A program made the position numbers and the translations under genes. From assembly GCF_041027365.1 (NCBI RefSeq), contig NZ_JBFTEH010000003.1:186001-250000 (forward strand): a stretch of DNA of 64,000 nucleotides. The letters are read 5' to 3'. This document shows, piece after piece, positions 1-11,092 of the stretch. Each line of letters starts with the position of its first letter. Position 1 is the first letter of the stretch. This DNA is from VKMB-3413 sp041027365. GTDB lineage: Bacteria; Pseudomonadota; Alphaproteobacteria; Rhizobiales; Rhizobiaceae. The notes under the pieces were generated by a model. It was not told where the DNA came from. It searched no databases and saw nothing but the letters and a program-made list of their open reading frames with translations.

Positions 1-933
1 GACGAGATCGAGACCCTTCTGCCAGGTGAGCCGGCTTACTACCGCGAAGATCGGACCGTCCTCGCGCCGCAGGCCGAACTCCCCCTCCAGCGCCCGCTTG
101 TTGTGCGCGCGCTCGCGCAGCGATCGGGCGGCATAGGGCTTGGCGATCGCCGCATCGGTCTGCGGATCCCAGACGGCGGTGTCGATCCCGTTGACGATGC
201 CGACGAGGCGCTCGCCGCGGCCCTGCAGGAGCCCGTCGAGACCCATGCCGCCCTCCGGCGTGACGATCTCGTCGGCATAAGTCGGGCTGACGGTGGTGGC
301 GATGTCGCAGGCATGCAGCCCGCCCTTCAGGAAGCCGACATTGCCGTAATACTCGACGCCCTCGATCGACCAGTTGGTCGGCGGCAGGCCGAGCTGTGGG
401 AAGATGTTGTAGGGGTAGTTCCCCTGGAAGGCGAGGTTGTGGATGGTCAGGATCGTCTTCGGCCGCGGCCGGTTGGAGGCGGCGAGATAGACCGGCGCGA
501 GCGCCGCCTGCCAGTCGTGCGAATGCACGATATCCGGCTGGAAGCCTGCGATCGCGCCCTGGCCGATCGCCGCTCCGGCCTTGGCGAGCGCCGCGAAGCG
601 GCGCCAGTTGTCGGGATGGTCGAGGCCGCCCGCGTCGGTATAGGGGCCGCCCAGCCGGTCGTAGAGTTCCGGCACGTCGAGAACGAAGAGGTCGAGGCCG
701 CCGACCCTGGCCGCGAGAACGTCGGCGGGAGCGCCGAGCAGGTCGTCGAAGCGGTGCGCCAGGCGGGTCTCGCCCAGCTGCCGCATGACGGCGGGATAGC
801 CGGGCACGAGGGTCGCGACCTCGATGCCGTGTTCCGCGAGTGCGCCCGGAAGCGCGCCCGCGACATCGGCGAGGCCGCCCGTCTTGATCAGGGGAAAGAC
901 TTCCGAGGCGACCGCCAGCGCCCTGATCGTCAT
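1..933 (-). CDS. glgA: Glycogen synthase (ADP-glucose type), 3' part cut off by window edge
   Basis: GT5 starch/glycogen synthase, which transfers glucose from ADP-glucose to the growing alpha-1,4-glucan in the cytoplasm. The visible 311 codons (family length about 480) begin MTIRALAVASEVFPLIKTGG; the KTGGLADV stretch at residues 17-24 is the ADP-glucose-binding loop. Further on come the HSHDWQAAL and TIHNLAFQG blocks, and the last visible residues are VSRLTWQKGLDLV, the start of the second Rossmann domain. The start ATG shares one base with the glgC stop (TGATG), so translation is probably coupled. The remainder and any glgB/glgX lie outside the window. Confidence 0.95.
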   Translation of the reverse strand, partial: MTIRALAVASEVFPLIKTGGLADVAGALPGALAEHGIEVATLVPGYPAVMRQLGETRLAHRFDDLLGAPADVLAARVGGLDLFVLDVPELYDRLGGPYTDAGGLDHPDNWRRFAALAKAGAAIGQGAIAGFQPDIVHSHDWQAALAPVYLAASNRPRPKTILTIHNLAFQGNYPYNIFPQLGLPPTNWSIEGVEYYGNVGFLKGGLHACDIATTVSPTYADEIVTPEGGMGLDGLLQGRGERLVGIVNGIDTAVWDPQTDAAIAKPYAARSLRERAHNKRALEGEFGLRREDGPIFAVVSRLTWQKGLDLV

Positions 934-2204
934 CAGTAGGTGAGCCTGTCGATCATCGGCTTGGTCACAAGGCAGACGCCGCCGGCGGTCCGCCGGAAGC
1001 GCTTGGCGTCGAGTTCGGGATCCTCGCCGATGACGAGGCCGTCGGGGATCTGCACGCCGCGGTCGATGACCGCCCGCGAGATGCGCGCGTGCCGGCCGAT
1101 ATGGGTGTAGGGGAGCGCTACGGTGTGGTCGAGCATCGAGTAGGAGCGCATCCTGACGCCGGTGAACAGCAGCGAGCGGCGCAGCGAGCCGCCGGAGATG
1201 ATGCAGTCGCCCGAGACCAGCGACGAGATCGCCATGCCGCGCCGGCCCTCCTCGTCATGCACGAACTTCGCCGGCGGGTTGATCTCGGCATAGGTCCAGA
1301 TCGGCCAGTCGCGGTCGTAGATGTCGAGCGGCGGGACGACGTCGGTGAGGTCGATATTGGCCTGCCAGTAGGCGTCGACGGTTCCGACGTCGCGCCAGTA
1401 GGCCTCGCCCGTCGGCTCCATCGCCGAGCGCACCACCGAGCGGGAGAAGCGGTGGGCGAAGGCCTTTCCGTGCTGCACGATGTGGGGGATGATGTCCTTG
1501 CCGAAGTCGCGCTGCGAGCCGGGATCGGCGGCGTCGCGCCGCAGCTGGTCCATCAGGAAGTGCGTGTCGAAGACGTAGATGCCCATCGAGGCCAGCGCGG
1601 TGTCCGGGCGGCCGGGGATCGCCGGCGGATCCTTCGGCTTCTCGACGAAATCGGTGATCTGGTAGTTCTCGTCGACATGCATCACGCCGAAGGCGACCGC
1701 CTCCATGCGCGGGACTTCGAGACAGCCGACGGTCACGTCCGCGCCGGTGTCGACATGCTGCTGCAGCATGATCTCGTAGTCCATCTTGTAGACGTGGTCG
1801 CCCGCCAGGATGACGATGTAGCGGGGCGCGTAGGACTCGATGATGTCGATGTTCTGGTACACCGCGTCGGCGGTGCCGGCATACCACTGGTCCTCGGAGA
1901 CGCGCTGGCTGGCCGGCAGGATGTCGAAGCTTTCGTTGCGGCCGGGGCGCAGGAAGTTCCAGCCGTTCTGCAGGTGCCGGATCAGGCTGTGCGCCTTGTA
2001 CTGCGTCGCGACGCCGAGGCGGCGGATGCCGGAATTGATCGCGTTCGACAGCGCGAAGTCGATGATGCGCGTCTTGCCGCCGAAATACACCGCCGGCTTG
2101 GCGCGCGCATCGGTCAGTTCCATCAGGCGGCTGCCGCGCCCGCCGGCCAGCACATAGGCCATCGTGTCGCGGGCGAGCGGTGCGACGGGTCTCTTGTCAG
2201 CCAT
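933..2204 (-). CDS. glgC: Glucose-1-phosphate adenylyltransferase
   Basis: Makes ADP-glucose from glucose-1-phosphate and ATP, the committed step of bacterial glycogen synthesis. 423 residues, normal for the family. The N-terminus has the nucleotidyltransferase loop LAGGRGSRL followed by AKPAVYFGGKTRIIDF; SMGIYVFD and the C-terminal left-handed-helix region (IISGGSLRRSLLFTGV) follow. The frame is open 96 bases further upstream, but the ATG at 2204 is preceded by GGAGGA at good spacing and gives the normal N-terminus MADKRPVAPLARDTMAYVLAGG. The stop overlaps glgA. A 171-base gap separates it from glgP, so it may have its own promoter or mRNA processing site. Confidence 0.95.
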   Translation of the reverse strand: MADKRPVAPLARDTMAYVLAGGRGSRLMELTDARAKPAVYFGGKTRIIDFALSNAINSGIRRLGVATQYKAHSLIRHLQNGWNFLRPGRNESFDILPASQRVSEDQWYAGTADAVYQNIDIIESYAPRYIVILAGDHVYKMDYEIMLQQHVDTGADVTVGCLEVPRMEAVAFGVMHVDENYQITDFVEKPKDPPAIPGRPDTALASMGIYVFDTHFLMDQLRRDAADPGSQRDFGKDIIPHIVQHGKAFAHRFSRSVVRSAMEPTGEAYWRDVGTVDAYWQANIDLTDVVPPLDIYDRDWPIWTYAEINPPAKFVHDEEGRRGMAISSLVSGDCIISGGSLRRSLLFTGVRMRSYSMLDHTVALPYTHIGRHARISRAVIDRGVQIPDGLVIGEDPELDAKRFRRTAGGVCLVTKPMIDRLTY

Positions 2205-2375
2205 GAAGTCCTCCCACGGGCGTGCGGACCATTCGCCGTGGCGACGCGCTGATGGCATCGCCCGGCCTTGGAGTGACTTCTCCCTCCGCGCCCGCTTCAA
2301 GGAGGCTGATCTAGGCGGCGGAAGTCAAGCTTCCACCGGGCTGTAAAGTTTCCCGCGGCCGCCGAGATCCTCGCC

Positions 2376-4873
2376 TCAGCCGCGGGCCGCGGGCCCGGCA
2401 TGCCAGATGTCGCTGGCATATTCGCGGATCGAGCGGTCGGAGGAGAACCAGCCCATGCGGGCGGTGTTGTGGATCGCCTTGCCCGTCCATTCGCCGGCCT
2501 CGCCCCACAGCGCGTCGAGCTGGCGCTGGGTGTCCCAGTATGCCTGGAAGTCGGCGCAGATCATCCACCAGTCGTTGTTGTAGAGATTGGAGACCAGCGA
2601 GTGGTAGCGCGACGGGTTGTCCGGGGAGAACAGGCCGGACGAGATCGCCGCCAGCGCCTCGCGCAGCATCGGCAGGCTCTCGATGATCGAGCGGCCGGAA
2701 TGCGCCTCGCGCCGGCGCTGGGCCACCTCGTCCGCCCTCAGCCCGAAGATGAAGATGTTCTCCTCGCCGACATGCTCCAGCATTTCGACATTGGCGCCGT
2801 CGAGCGTGCCGATGGTCAGCGCGCCGTTCAGCGCGAACTTCATGTTGCCGGTGCCGGACGCCTCCAGGCCCGCGGTCGAGATCTGCTCCGAGATGTCGGC
2901 CGCCGGCATGATGATCTCGGCCAGGCTGACATTGTAGTTCGGGATGAAGACGACCTTCAGAAGGTTGCGCACCGCCGGGTCGGAATTGATCAGCCGCGCG
3001 ACGTCGTTGGCCAGGTGGATGATCTCCTTGGCCTGCAGGTAGCTCGGCGCCGCCTTGCCGGCGAAGATCTTCACCCGCGGCACCCAGTCGAGCTCGGGAT
3101 GGGCGCGCATCTGGTCGTAGAGCGCGATCGCCTCGATGATGTTGAGGAACTGGCGCTTGTATTCGTGGATGCGCTTGACCTGGATGTCGAAGATCGCGTC
3201 CGGGTCCACCCGGATCGCCATGCGGTCGGCGATGGTCTGGGTGAGCCGCACCTTGTTCTCGCGCTTCACCGCCGCGAAGCGCTCGCGGAAGGCGGCATCG
3301 CCGGCAAGCTTGTCGGCGTCGCGGATCTTCTCGATGTCGTCGAGGAAGGCCGGGCCGATCGCGTCGATCAGCAGCCGGGTCAGGCCGGGATTGGCTTCCA
3401 TCAGCCAGCGCCGCGGGGTGACGCCGTTGGTTTTGTTCTGGATGCGGTCGGGATAGAGTTCGTGAAGGTTGCGGAACACCGTCTCCTTCATCAGCTCGGT
3501 GTGCAGCGCCGAAACCCCGTTCACCGCATGGCTGCCGACGAAGGCGAGCTGGCCCATGCGCACGCGCCGCCCGTTGCCCTCGTCGATCAGCGAGATCGCC
3601 GCCACCTTGCCGCCGTCGAAGCCGTGCTCCTGGGCCGCCTGACGGATGATGTCGGCGTTGATGGCGTAGATGATCTGCATCTGGCGCGGCAGCAGCCGCT
3701 CGAACAGGTGGATCGGCCAGTGCTCCAGCGCTTCGGGCAGGAGCGTGTGGTTGGTGTAGCCGAAGGTGTTGCGGGTGATCGTCCAGGCCTCGTCCCAGTC
3801 GAAGCCGTGGACGTCGACGAGGAGGCGCATCAGCTCGGCGACCGACACCGCGGGATGGGTGTCGTTCAGCTGGATCGCGACCTTGTCCGCCAGGTTGTGC
3901 AGGCTGTCGTTCTCCGACAGGTGCCGGCGGATGATGTCCTGCAGCGAGGCGGAGGAGAAGAAGTATTCCTGGCGAAGCCGCAGTTCCTGGCCCGCCTGAT
4001 GCGAATCGGCGGGGTAGAGGACGCGGGTGATCGCCTCGGCCTTGTTCGATTCCACCAGCGCGCCGATGTGGTCGCCGGAGTTGAACGCATCAAGCAGGAT
4101 CGGGTCGAGCGCCTGGGCGCTCCAGAGCCGCAGCGTGTTGACCTGACGGCCGCGCCAGCCGGTGATCGGGGTGTCGAAGGCGAGGGCGAGGACGCGCTCG
4201 GCCGGGCGCCAGACCTGGCGCGGCTCGCCGCTCCCGTCCTCCTGCAGCGTTACCTTGCCGCCGAAGCCGATCTCATAGGTCGCGTCGCGCCGCTCGAACT
4301 CCCAGGGATTGCCGTGGGCGAGCCAGCTTTCCGGCAGCTCGACCTGCGCCCCGTCGGCGATTTCCTGGCGGAAGAAGCCGTGGACATAGCGGATGCCGTA
4401 GCCGTAGCCGGGAACGCCGGTGGAGGCCATCGACTCCATGAAGCAGGCGGCGAGGCGCCCCAGGCCGCCATTGCCGAGCGCGGCGTCGGGCTCCAGCAGC
4501 TCGATCATGTCGAGTTCGACGTCGTAGCGCTTCAGCGCCTCGCGGATCGGCTGGGTCAGCTGCAGATTGTTGATCGCATCGCGCAGCAGGCGGCCGATCA
4601 GGAACTCCATCGACAGGTAGTAGACCCGCTTGTCGCCGCTCGCCTCCGCCTGGTCGAGCGAGGCGAACCAGTGGTCCATGATCCGGTCGCGCACCACCAG
4701 CGTGGTCGCGCGCAGCCAGTCGTATTTGCGCGCCCGCGCCGGGCTGCGGCCGATCGAATAGGTCAGCTTCTCGACGATCTGCCGCGCCAGCGTGTCCGGA
4801 TCGTTCTTGCGCGGCTCCGGCAGGTGGGCGCCGTTTCCCTCGACGGCGGCTTCCGACATGTGCGTGGCGGACA

Positions 4874-4874
<1 letters not shown>
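2376..4874 (-). CDS. glgP: Glycogen/alpha-glucan phosphorylase
   Basis: GT35 pyridoxal-phosphate enzyme that releases glucose-1-phosphate from glycogen. 832 residues, full length. Recognisable blocks: YYLSMEFLIGR, AALGNGGLGRLAACFMES, QLNDTHPAVSVAELMR, KRIHEYKRQ and the PLP-lysine region EASGTGNMKFALNGALTIGT. The start ATG overlaps the pgi stop (TGATG) with GAGGGG just upstream; a second in-frame ATG five codons later is possible. The gene sits between pgi and glgC, so the same transcript encodes both breakdown and synthesis of glycogen. A weak inverted repeat (CCCGCGGC/GCCGCGGG, 2352-2386) spans the stop codon. Confidence 0.95.
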
Positions 4875-6529
<1,655 letters not shown>

Positions 6530-6718
6530 CCGCTAGCTGAGGCCGGATCGCGCCCGTCGGCACGGTCCGATGCGAAAGGTTGAACCGATGCCGGCAGCCA
6601 GGGCTCCGCCGGCCGTGTATGCCGCTTCCGGAGGCAGGCGGCAAGTCTGCCCGACTTTTGATCGCCAGCCGGATCATCCGCCAGCCGATCGATCGGAGCC
6701 GAATGCGCCGCCGCCTCC

Positions 6719-6754
6719 GGCGCCCGTCTATCCCTAGGCGCCCATCTATCCTAA
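6719..6754. repeat. Imperfect 18-bp tandem repeat across the aldehyde dehydrogenase stop
   Basis: Two adjacent units, GGCGCCCGTCTATCCCTA and GGCGCCCATCTATCCTAA, match at 15 of 18 positions. The second unit contains the stop codon of the aldehyde dehydrogenase gene. A short hairpin (GCGCCG/CGGCGC, 6705-6723) lies next to it and may help end that transcript. It probably arose by slippage; no function is implied. Confidence 0.5.
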
Positions 6755-8112
6755 GCGATTGTCACAGTCTTGATGTTCATGAAGGCGTGGATGCCCTCGC
6801 GCGAGAGTTCGCGCCCGTAGCCGGAGCGCTTGACGCCGCCGAAGGGCAGGCGCGGGTCCGAGGCGGTCATGCGGTTGATGTGCGTGCCGCCCTGGTCAAG
6901 GTCGCGGATGAAGCGCTCCTGCTCGGCCGCATCATTGGTGAACACCGCGCCGCCGAGGCCGAAGTCGGAATCATTGGCGAGGTCGATCGCCGCGTCGATC
7001 GAATCGACCCGGAAGAAGATGGCGCAGGGGCCGAACAACTCCTCGCGATAGGCGGGCGCCTTCGGCGTGACATCCGCGAGGATGGACGGCTTGAAGTAGA
7101 AGCCCGGCCCGTCGATCGGGGTGCCGCCGGTGACGAGCTTCGCGCCGGCCTTGACCGAGCGCTCGATCTGGTCGCCGAGATCCTCGACCGAGGAGCGCAT
7201 GGCGAGCGGGCCCATGTCGGTGGCTTCGTCCATCGGATCGCCGACCGTCATCGCCTCCACGGCCTCGCGGTAGCGGCCGAGATAGTCGTCATAGACGTCG
7301 GCATGGACGATGAAGCGCTTCGCCGCGATGCAGCTCTGGCCGTTGTTCTGCATGCGGGCCGTGAGGCCAACCGAGACGGCCTTGTCGAGGTCGGCCGACG
7401 GCATGACGATGAACGGGTCCGAGCCACCGAGTTCGAGCACCGTGGTCTTGATTTCCGAACCCGCGGTGGAGGCCACGGCGGCACCGGCGCCCTCGCTGCC
7501 GGTCAGCGTCGCGGCGCGGATGCGGCGGTCGCGCAGGATGCCCTCGACCTTCTTCGAGGAGATCAGCAGCGTCTGGAACACGCCCTGCGGCGCACCGGCC
7601 TCCAGGATCACCTTCTCGATCTCGAGCGCGCACTGGCTGACATTGGAGGCGTGCTTCAGGAGGCCGACATTGCCGGCCATGATCGCCGGCGCGATGAAGC
7701 GGAAGCACTGCCAGTAGGGGAAGTTCCAGGGCATCACCGCCAGCACCGGACCGATCGGCCGATAGGCGACGAAGTTCTTCGAGGCCGGGCCTTCGCGCGT
7801 CTCGTCGGCGATCATCGCCGGACCGTGCTCGGCATAGTAGCGGCAGCCGGTGGCGCATTTCTCGACCTCGGACACCGCCTCCTTGAAGCGCTTGCCCATC
7901 TCGCGCGTCGCGATGCGCCCGAGCTCCTCCTTGCGCCGCTCGAGCTCGTCGGCGATGCGGTTCAGGAGGTCGGAGCGCTGCCGCAGGGGAGTGCGCCGCC
8001 AGTCCGCAAAGGCTGCGTCGGCATTTTCGAGCGCCCGCTCGATCTCGCCGTCGGTGTGCTCGGCGAATTCCTCGATGGTTTCGCCGGTCGCCGGATTGAT
8101 GCTCGTCGGCAT
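6751..8112 (-). CDS. NAD-type succinate-semialdehyde dehydrogenase family protein
   Basis: Aldehyde dehydrogenase superfamily, closest in motif pattern to the Sad/YneI-type succinate-semialdehyde dehydrogenases. 453 residues. Cofactor-binding MPWNFPYWQ, general-base glutamate in TVLELGGSDPF, nucleophilic cysteine in NNGQSCIAAKRF, and the C-terminal signature PFGGVKRSGYGREL are all intact, so it should be active. The start at 8112 is chosen because AAGGAG precedes it; the open frame extends 17 codons further upstream. It stands alone between the glycogen and chemotaxis operons. The true substrate may be another short semialdehyde or aldehyde. Confidence 0.85.
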   Translation of the reverse strand: MPTSINPATGETIEEFAEHTDGEIERALENADAAFADWRRTPLRQRSDLLNRIADELERRKEELGRIATREMGKRFKEAVSEVEKCATGCRYYAEHGPAMIADETREGPASKNFVAYRPIGPVLAVMPWNFPYWQCFRFIAPAIMAGNVGLLKHASNVSQCALEIEKVILEAGAPQGVFQTLLISSKKVEGILRDRRIRAATLTGSEGAGAAVASTAGSEIKTTVLELGGSDPFIVMPSADLDKAVSVGLTARMQNNGQSCIAAKRFIVHADVYDDYLGRYREAVEAMTVGDPMDEATDMGPLAMRSSVEDLGDQIERSVKAGAKLVTGGTPIDGPGFYFKPSILADVTPKAPAYREELFGPCAIFFRVDSIDAAIDLANDSDFGLGGAVFTNDAAEQERFIRDLDQGGTHINRMTASDPRLPFGGVKRSGYGRELSREGIHAFMNIKTVTIA

Positions 8113-8271
8113 GCTGTTCTCCTTCTTCGGGCCCGCCGGCGGTCGAGCCGCCGCCAAGCCCATGCGCGTTTCGCCTGACTTAGGCCGGCTGGCCGGGTTC
8201 GACAGGGCGAAGGCTCTGTTCGCACCTTCGCCGGCCGGGCCGGGCGCCGCAGCGGTTCGGCTCGCGCCGAA

Positions 8272-9951
8272 TCAGAAGAGGATGCCGGCAAGGTCCGGCG
8301 GTGCGGAAGCCTCATCCTGGCTGGCGGCGGGGGACGAGGGCGAGAGGAAGCGGCGGTGGACGGCGCGCTCACAGTCCATCGTGTAGGCCGCCTGCAGCAG
8401 CGCCTCGATCTCCGGCGTCAGATCGCCGCCGGCCCCGTCGGCCGTCTGCGGGATCTGCGCCCTCAGGGCGGCTGCGCAGGCTTCCACCCGGCTTCCCAGC
8501 GCTCCCTGCCGCCCGAGGGCGGCGTCGGCGTCCTGCAGCAATCCGTCCACCTCGCCGGAAACCTGACGCGCCCGGGAGAAGCCGCTGCGGTGATTCTCGA
8601 GAGCCTGCTCGAGCCGGTCCAGGCTTCCGGTCGCCTCGCTGCCGATGGCCGCGACCGCATTCGCGTCCCGAAGATTGCTGCCGATCCCGGCACAGGTGGA
8701 GCCGAGCGCCTCGGAGAGTTCGGTCGCATCGTCCGAACGGGCGAGCATTTCGCCCACCAGTTCGCGCAGTTGCAGCGATATGACGCTCAACGCCCGGCCG
8801 CGGGCTGCGAGCTTCGAACAGCTGATCGCGGTGTTCAGGCTGACCATCCGCATCGAGAATTCCAGGTCCCGCATGGTGGCGGTATGGACACCGATGCGCG
8901 CGACAGCGGCTTCGATCGCCTCCTTCAGGATGCGGTTCTGCTGATGTTCGTGCGCCGCGTCGCGCAGGCTCGCGACGAGATCCCCGACGAGCGCGGCGAG
9001 CGCGCGGACGGCATCGTTCTCGTCCGTCTTCACGAACAGCCGGAAGGTCGCGGCCGCCTGTTCGAGCGCCGCCGTCAAGCGACTGGCGATGCCTTCGACG
9101 CTCTCGAAGAGATCTGCCCGGGCCGCCTCCACCTGATGCTGCTGAAGAGCGAGAAGGGTTGGCGACGCAGGGTCGCGCTCGATCGCCGAGACGACGTGCT
9201 CGAGCCGCTGACGGGTCGCATCCCCGACCTGTAGGGCGGGAACGATCCCGGCGAAGGTGGCCGACTGCGCGCTGATCGCGCCGCCGGCCTCTTCGGCGCG
9301 CTGGCGTTCGGCGGCGGCGTGACGTTCGAACCGTTCGAGCGCGGCGCGCAAGGAGGCCGACGTCGTCTCGCGCAAGACGCCGAAGGTCTGCCGGAACCGT
9401 TGCGAGCGCTCCAGCGCGTCGCGGACGAGGCCGCCGAGCGTCTCCTCCTCGCCGCGCAGCGACTTCACCGTCGCGACGGCCTGCCGCGCCAGTTCGAGGA
9501 CGTCGTCCGAGAACACGGCGAGATCCGTCGCACCGAGATCGGGGACGCCCGCCGACACGATGCGGGCGTTCATCGCGACGGCCTCGATGATCTGAGTCGA
9601 GGCGGCGAGCGCCGAAAAGGGCCGATCGAGAACCCTGACCGCGCGGGAGACGGCCGCGATCGCCGCATCCTCGTTCTCCAGGTGCGAGGATACCTCGCGC
9701 ATGCGGCCCGGCAGCGACGACAGGACCGCGATCGCGCCGGCCAACTCGTCACCGGCCAGCCGTTCGGCCGAGCCTTCGATGGTCCGGCGCATGTCGTCGA
9801 ACAGGCCGATCGCGCCGATGAGGCAGTCGCCGACCGCCAGGAAGTCCTTCTCGATGTCGGCCGCGACCGCGCCGATCTCCTCCGCGACCTGCCCGAGGGC
9901 TTTCGGAGGCGCCGCGTCCTCCGCCGCTGTCAGCGCGTAGGCGGCACCCAT
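8272..9951 (-). CDS. Soluble MCP-like protein at the end of the che operon
   Basis: 559 residues, last gene of the chemotaxis operon; its ATG overlaps the cheB stop (TGATG). It has no signal peptide, membrane segment or HAMP domain. It is mostly alpha-helical and probably coiled coil. Two stretches resemble the hairpin tip of chemoreceptors in degenerate form: QIIEAVAMNARIVSAGV around residue 120 and MVSLNTAISCSKLAARGRAL in the C-terminal half, where a classical receptor has LALNAAVEAARAGEHGRGFA. It may be a cytoplasmic receptor-like adaptor or decoy that joins the CheA/CheW array. I do not recognise a named family. A small hairpin (TTCGGC/GCCGAA, 8256-8271) directly follows the stop. Confidence 0.7.
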   Translation of the reverse strand: MGAAYALTAAEDAAPPKALGQVAEEIGAVAADIEKDFLAVGDCLIGAIGLFDDMRRTIEGSAERLAGDELAGAIAVLSSLPGRMREVSSHLENEDAAIAAVSRAVRVLDRPFSALAASTQIIEAVAMNARIVSAGVPDLGATDLAVFSDDVLELARQAVATVKSLRGEEETLGGLVRDALERSQRFRQTFGVLRETTSASLRAALERFERHAAAERQRAEEAGGAISAQSATFAGIVPALQVGDATRQRLEHVVSAIERDPASPTLLALQQHQVEAARADLFESVEGIASRLTAALEQAAATFRLFVKTDENDAVRALAALVGDLVASLRDAAHEHQQNRILKEAIEAAVARIGVHTATMRDLEFSMRMVSLNTAISCSKLAARGRALSVISLQLRELVGEMLARSDDATELSEALGSTCAGIGSNLRDANAVAAIGSEATGSLDRLEQALENHRSGFSRARQVSGEVDGLLQDADAALGRQGALGSRVEACAAALRAQIPQTADGAGGDLTPEIEALLQAAYTMDCERAVHRRFLSPSSPAASQDEASAPPDLAGILF

Positions 9952-11078
9952 CAGGCGACCTTCGTGCGTGCCGGGCCGGCCAGCGACAGAAGCTCGGCTC
10001 TGATCCGGCCGAGCGGCAGGACGCTCTGCGCGCCGCCGCGCTCGATCGCCTCCTTCGGCATGCCGAAGACGACGCAGGTCTCCTCGTTCTGGGCGATCGT
10101 GCGCCCGCCCGTCTGGCGGATCTCCAGGAGGCCGCGGGCGCCGTCGTCGCCCATGCCGGTCAGGATGGCGGCGATGGCGTTCGGCCCCGCGCCCTGCGCC
10201 GCCGAGCGGAACAGGACGTCGACCGAGGGTCGGTGCCGGCAGACCGGCGGCCCCTCGGCGATGGCGACGGTATAGCGGCTTCCGGCCCGGCGCAGCATCA
10301 TGTGGTGGTTGCCCGGCGCGATCAGCACCTGGCCGGGCCGCACGAGGTCGCCGTCGCGGGCCTCGGCGACCTTCGGCGCGCACATCCCGTCGAGCCGGCG
10401 GGCGAAGGCGGCGGTGAAGCCCTCGGGCATGTGCTGCACGACGAGCGTCGCCGGGCAGTCGGCCGGCAGCGCCGTCAGCACCGCCGCCAGCGCCTCGGTG
10501 CCCCCGGTCGAGGCGCCGAGGCAGACGACCGGCTCGGTCGCCGGGATCGAGAGCCGCAGCTTCTCCGCACGCTCGGCCGAGATTTCGGGGATCAGGACGT
10601 CGGCGAGGTTCTTCGCCTCCACCGTCGCCGCCACCGGCCGCGGCTTGCGCGAACGCACGCGGGCGTGCGCGGCGGCCTTGGCGACGTCGCAGATGGTCAT
10701 CGCCGATTCGCGCAGGTGCTGCGCGGTGTGGACCTTCGGCTTGGTGATGACGTCGACGGCGCCGGCGGCGAGCGCCTGCATCATCATGTCCGAGCCCTCT
10801 TCGGTCAGGCCGGAACAGATAACCACCGGGATCGGCCGCTGCGCCATGATCTTCTTCAGGAAGGTCAGCCCGTCCATCCTCGGCATCTCGATGTCGAGGA
10901 ACATCACGTCCGGGATCTCGCCGCGGATCATCTCGGCGGCGGCATAGGCGTCGGCTGCCGCCCCCATCACCGCGATCTCGGGGTCCCCGGTCAGGATGCC
11001 GGCGAGGACCGATCGGACGGAGGCGGAGTCGTCGACGATCAGGGCGCGGATCTTCCCCTGGGTTTGGCCGTTCGCCAT
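9951..11078 (-). CDS. cheB: Chemotaxis protein-glutamate methylesterase/glutaminase
   Basis: Removes methyl groups from receptor glutamates during adaptation and deamidates receptor glutamines. 375 residues: an N-terminal receiver with IVDDS (residues 14-18) and phospho-acceptor D62 in MFLDIEMPRMDGL, a linker, then the esterase domain. The esterase triad is visible as S in LGASTGGTEAL, H in VVQHMPEGFT and D in GMGDDGARGLLEI. Start at 11078 is preferred (GAGGGGAGGAA upstream) over an in-frame ATG six codons earlier. It lies 14 bases after cheR. Phosphorylation by the operon's CheA is expected to activate it. Confidence 0.96.
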   Translation of the reverse strand: MANGQTQGKIRALIVDDSASVRSVLAGILTGDPEIAVMGAAADAYAAAEMIRGEIPDVMFLDIEMPRMDGLTFLKKIMAQRPIPVVICSGLTEEGSDMMMQALAAGAVDVITKPKVHTAQHLRESAMTICDVAKAAAHARVRSRKPRPVAATVEAKNLADVLIPEISAERAEKLRLSIPATEPVVCLGASTGGTEALAAVLTALPADCPATLVVQHMPEGFTAAFARRLDGMCAPKVAEARDGDLVRPGQVLIAPGNHHMMLRRAGSRYTVAIAEGPPVCRHRPSVDVLFRSAAQGAGPNAIAAILTGMGDDGARGLLEIRQTGGRTIAQNEETCVVFGMPKEAIERGGAQSVLPLGRIRAELLSLAGPARTKVA

Positions 11079-11092
11079 GGTCGTTCCTCCCC

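Noticed and set aside
9952..10383. N-terminal extension of the MCP-like protein upstream of 9951
   Set aside because: The upstream part is Arg/Pro-rich and lies inside cheB in another frame; the ATG at 9951 overlaps the cheB stop exactly as at other junctions in the operon.
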